Shown: positions 4,313 to 7,157 of the stretch, one piece after another | Layout: each line of letters opens with the position of its first letter | Position numbering within the stretch: the first letter of the stretch is position 1 | Origin: JBAXLO01 sp037134755 | GTDB taxonomy: Bacteria; Bacteroidota; Bacteroidia; Bacteroidales; JACABE01 | Reading direction: 5' to 3' | Length of the DNA stretch: 7,157 bases | Assembly: GCA_037134755.1 (NCBI GenBank) | Contig: JBAXLO010000223.1 | Location: forward strand, 1 to 7,157 | Translations under genes and position numbers: made by a program | Notes under the pieces: model-generated | What the model was told of the DNA's origin: nothing | The model's input: the letters and a program-made list of their open reading frames with translations, nothing else | The model's database searches: none

Positions 4313-6886
4313 ATGTCAAAACAAATAGACAGCATTAAGCACAAAAAAGAAACAAGGGTACATATTCCGAGCAAGGAAGAAGCAGGATATGAAGATGCAA
4401 ACGAAAAAGTAATAGCAGGCAAAAAGATATTGGAGCTACCTAAGAACCCTGTTGTACACCGTGGGCAAGACCCCGAATTGTTTTGGTTGAACAAATACGG
4501 CAACGACGACCGCGACGATTTATTGAAGATAGATATACGCAGCCTGTACCGACACGAACATATAGCACCCGAAACATTAATTAAAGGTTTGTATAAAATT
4601 TCGGAAATACAAAATGACCAGATGGATTTGTTTAATGTAAACGAATTATTTGGCAATGCATTGGAAAAGGATGAATTGGAGAAGGTAGGCGAATATTACC
4701 ACCACCAGGATGGCTGGACAAACCGCCTGATACAAGGCGATAGCCATTTGGTAATGGCAAGTTTGCTGGAACGCGAAGGGATGGCAGGGCAAGTGCAGAC
4801 TATTTATTTTGACCCACCTTACGGGATTAAGTACGGAGGCAACTGGCAGATAAAACTAAACAATACGGATGTAAAAGATGGTAATGATGAAGCCTTAACC
4901 GGAGAACCAGAACAGATAAAAGCTTTTAGAGATACTTGGGAATTAGGAATACATTCTTACCTTTCTTATTTACGCGACCGTTTATTAATAGCTAAAGAAC
5001 TGTTAACTGAAAGCGGAAGTTGTTTTGTCCAGATTAGTGATGAAAACGTTCATTTAGTTAGATCCTTAATGGATGAAGTTTTTGGAAGCGAAAATTTTGT
5101 GAGCGATATTATTTTTGTAAGAGGAGTTCCTGGTTTAGGTTCGACGTTGTCAAATGTAAATGATCATATACTATGGTATGCAAAAGATAAAGAAAAAATT
5201 AAATATCGCTCGCTTTTTAATGATAGACCACAAAAGACAATTGATTCAGCATACAATAATGTAGAAGAACAAGATGGAACTATAAGAAGATTAACAAAAG
5301 AAGAATTTTTAGGCACTAAAGAAATATTAGGCAGGAGATTTAAAAGTTCAGCGATTGTAGCGAGGGATGCTTCACCATCAGGTACATTTGAACTTGAATA
5401 CAAGGGCATATCATATAAACTTCCTCCAAATTCTCATTGGAAAACTTCAAGGTTAGGTCTTGAAAGATTGGCTAAAGCCAATAGACTTGCAGCTTATGGC
5501 AAAACTTTAACTTATAAAATGTTTACAGATGATTTTCCATTTGTTCCATTATCAAATATTTGGGATGATGTATTTGAAAGTACTTTTGCTGTTGAAAGAT
5601 TCTATGTTGTACAAACTCAAATTAAAGTAATCCAACGCTGCATATTAATGACAACCGACCCTGGCGATTTAGTATTAGATCCAACTTGTGGAAGTGGTAC
5701 TACTGCTTTTGTTGCTGAACAATGGGGTAGAAGATGGATTACAATAGATACAAGCCGAATAGCTTTGAATATTGCCAAACAAAGGTTAATGACAGCTACT
5801 TTGCCTTATTATAAATTGTATGATGAAAATAATGAGGATATAAGGCAGGGATTCTGTTATAAAACAGTTCCTCATATTACACTTAAAAGTCTGGCAAACG
5901 ATGAACCACCTGCAACCGAAACATTATATGACCAACCGGAAGTTGACAGGAAGAAACTAAGGGTAAGCGGTCCGTTTACAGTAGAGACTTTACAGAACTT
6001 TGAGCCTGTAAGCCCCGAAGATCTGGACAACGAAGTAAGGGTGAACGAAGAAGAAGGAGCATTTGAGGAAGTAATAAAACAACACCTTATAAGTGCCGGA
6101 GTTAAAAACGGCAGGAAAGATGAGCATGTAGTATTTACACGAATTGAATTATTAAATCATAGCTACCTGCATGCTGAAGGTTTTTATCAAACAGAAAAAG
6201 GCGAAGCAAAAGCATATTTTCATATAGGTCCTAAGTTTGGGACAGTAAGCAAGAAATCAGTAAGCGAAGCAATAAAAGAATGTCAGCATAGAGGCGATGC
6301 CAGTTGGATGATAATTCTTGGTTTCAGCTTTGAAAGCGATATTGAGGGCAGCACACAAACCATGAGTCTTGGTAATTTTGAAGTAACCAAAGCCCGTATC
6401 CACGATGATCTGTTGCAGGAAGGATTAAAAAAGAAACCTGCAAAATCAGCAGCTTCATTTGTAACGATAGGTGAACCGGATATTGCAATAAATAAAAATG
6501 GGAATACTGTTATAGTTGAAATACAAGGATTAGATATTTACGATCCTATAAAAGACGAAGTAAAAGCCCGCAATGTTAATGATATTGCCTATTGGATGGT
6601 TGACGATGATTATGATGGTAGTAACTTTGTAGTTAAACAGGTTTTCTTCTGTGGTGGTGACAGCAACGAATTTGATAAATGGAAAAAAGGATTAAGCGAA
6701 GCCTCAAAACAAGACACAAAAAAGAAAGCCGAAAAAACATTGAAAATAGAAATCGACGATGAAGCTTTCGACCGTTTGTACGGACATATATCTCACCCAA
6801 TAGAAATAAAAAAGAAAGACCAAAAAATTGCAGTCAGAATGATAAGTCAGTTTGGTGAAGAAAGCACAAAGGTAATTTCAATATGA
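4313..6886 (+). CDS. mod: Type III-like site-specific DNA methyltransferase (Mod), beta class
   Basis: A complete 857-residue S-adenosylmethionine-dependent DNA methyltransferase, probably adenine-N6, that gives the system its specificity and protects host DNA. The N-terminus (about 1-140, with HIPSKEEAGYE and RGQDPELFW) is typical of the large Mod proteins paired with BPTD_3080-like nucleases. The catalytic motif IV DPPY is at 167-170. A putative target-recognition region spans about 263-415. Motif I DPTCGSGTT is at 456-464, so the order IV-TRD-I marks the beta class. The C-terminal 350 residues include GEPDIAI (720-726) with VEIQG (735-739), a nuclease-like but non-canonical pattern, then LDIYDPIKDEV and a DDDYDGSNF segment (about 740-775). 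G+C is uneven: near 50% at 4441-4560 and 6001-6060, but about 25-30% in lines between 5161 and 5580. No Shine-Dalgarno sequence precedes the ATG, and the 133-bp gap to the DUF3800 gene holds small RNA B. Confidence 0.95.
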   Translation: MSKQIDSIKHKKETRVHIPSKEEAGYEDANEKVIAGKKILELPKNPVVHRGQDPELFWLNKYGNDDRDDLLKIDIRSLYRHEHIAPETLIKGLYKISEIQNDQMDLFNVNELFGNALEKDELEKVGEYYHHQDGWTNRLIQGDSHLVMASLLEREGMAGQVQTIYFDPPYGIKYGGNWQIKLNNTDVKDGNDEALTGEPEQIKAFRDTWELGIHSYLSYLRDRLLIAKELLTESGSCFVQISDENVHLVRSLMDEVFGSENFVSDIIFVRGVPGLGSTLSNVNDHILWYAKDKEKIKYRSLFNDRPQKTIDSAYNNVEEQDGTIRRLTKEEFLGTKEILGRRFKSSAIVARDASPSGTFELEYKGISYKLPPNSHWKTSRLGLERLAKANRLAAYGKTLTYKMFTDDFPFVPLSNIWDDVFESTFAVERFYVVQTQIKVIQRCILMTTDPGDLVLDPTCGSGTTAFVAEQWGRRWITIDTSRIALNIAKQRLMTATLPYYKLYDENNEDIRQGFCYKTVPHITLKSLANDEPPATETLYDQPEVDRKKLRVSGPFTVETLQNFEPVSPEDLDNEVRVNEEEGAFEEVIKQHLISAGVKNGRKDEHVVFTRIELLNHSYLHAEGFYQTEKGEAKAYFHIGPKFGTVSKKSVSEAIKECQHRGDASWMIILGFSFESDIEGSTQTMSLGNFEVTKARIHDDLLQEGLKKKPAKSAASFVTIGEPDIAINKNGNTVIVEIQGLDIYDPIKDEVKARNVNDIAYWMVDDDYDGSNFVVKQVFFCGGDSNEFDKWKKGLSEASKQDTKKKAEKTLKIEIDDEAFDRLYGHISHPIEIKKKDQKIAVRMISQFGEESTKVISI

Positions 6887-6888
6887 AG

Positions 6889-6916
6889 GTATGGACACGA
6901 CATGTCGTGTCCATAC
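6889..6916. repeat. Perfect 28-bp REP-like palindrome
   Basis: The arm GTATGGACACGACA at 6889-6902 is followed directly by its exact reverse complement at 6903-6916, with no spacer, then by GGGAATAAA. It starts two bases after the mod stop codon. Form and sequence (GTA-GGACACG-CATG core, trailing CGGG) resemble the REP palindromes that RAYT transposases spread through intergenic DNA in several phyla. No U-tract follows at once, so it is a hairpin rather than a standard terminator, though it may protect the mRNA 3' end. Confidence 0.75.
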
Positions 6917-7157
6917 GGGAATAAATATTTATTTTTAAAATAAAATAGATTCTACACAACAATAAACTATTTTTGCTGTTATAATAAACACAAATCGGAA
7001 AGAAGGAGAATATATAAAATTGAAATACATACTTAATAGACCTTTAAGGACGCTATTAAACCCAATTACCATCCGGAAAATGTTAGTTGCAAGTTTGACA
7101 GATTTTTTAACAGTGTAATTTTTTTAAATTAACAAATAAAAAACGCATACATGAACA
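6917..7157. other. AT-rich intergenic tail without a convincing gene
   Basis: This stretch holds an exact TAnnTTTG box (TATTTTTG, 6968-6975) with no -33 element. It also holds a 32-codon frame at 7020-7118 starting with TTG, 11 nt after a GGAG (7005-7008). The tail ends in AACGCATACATGAACA, where the ATG at 7151 has the spacing and A-rich context of a Bacteroidota start and may open the next gene. The short frame has no recognisable product. No terminator or RNA gene was recognised. Confidence 0.5.
6968..6975 (+). promoter_or_regulatory. Possible -7 box downstream of mod
   Basis: TATTTTTG fits TAnnTTTG on the + strand, 52 bp after the palindrome. It could serve a gene beginning near 7151 or the short 7020-7118 frame. 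No TTTG occurs at the -33 distance, and such matches arise readily by chance in DNA this AT-rich. Confidence 0.25.

Noticed and set aside
4294..4656. Minus-strand 120-codon open frame over the mod start
   Set aside because: It overlaps the mod N-terminus, whose conserved family residues fix the real frame, and the translated product looks like nothing known.
5164..5409. Minus-strand 81-codon open frame inside mod
   Set aside because: A shadow of the mod target-recognition region, with no independent support.
7020..7118. Short TTG-start frame (32 codons) after GGAG in the tail
   Set aside because: It begins LKYILNRPLRTLLN and has an SD-like motif 11 nt upstream, but Bacteroidota rarely use SD, the start is TTG, the length is within chance and no family is recognised. 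Not annotated as a gene.

Overview
The window holds one complete restriction-modification locus of the type III / BPTD_3080-like kind. All three genes are on the + strand, in the order nuclease/helicase subunit (res, 197-3313), DUF3800 protein (3400-4179), large beta-class DNA methyltransferase (mod, 4313-6886). The host is probably a member of the Bacteroidota. The DNA is AT-rich, the starts lack Shine-Dalgarno sequences, there are several TAnnTTTG boxes (the -7 element of the Bacteroidetes sigma factor), and the upstream region carries the CGCAAAGG-type dispersed repeat common in this phylum. Genus cannot be told from the sequence.

Layout. Bases 1-122 are non-coding repeats: a 13-bp direct repeat, then nine contiguous degenerate 8-bp units. 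A TAnnTTTG box at 168-175 probably drives res. The 86-bp gap between res and the DUF3800 gene, and the first half of the 133-bp gap between the DUF3800 gene and mod, each hold what reads best as a small minus-strand transcription unit. Each has a -7 box, about 60-65 nt of hairpin-forming RNA, and an intrinsic terminator whose T-tract overlaps the stop codon of the upstream + gene. A perfect 28-bp REP-like palindrome starts two bases after the mod stop codon. The last 240 bp are AT-rich with no convincing gene; an ATG at 7151 may open the next gene.

Working together. Mod should bind a specific site and methylate a base, most likely adenine N6. Res supplies the ATPase/translocase motor and a C-terminal PD-(D/E)XK-like nuclease domain that cuts unmodified DNA. 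The DUF3800 protein is a predicted RNase H-fold nuclease of unknown role, sandwiched between them. The methyltransferase is last, the reverse of the classical mod-res order of EcoP1I/EcoP15I.

The points most worth a second look are the paired antisense small-RNA cassettes between the genes, the composition mosaic across the Mod target-recognition region, and the non-canonical nuclease motif of Res (E-I-S where E-x-K is expected).
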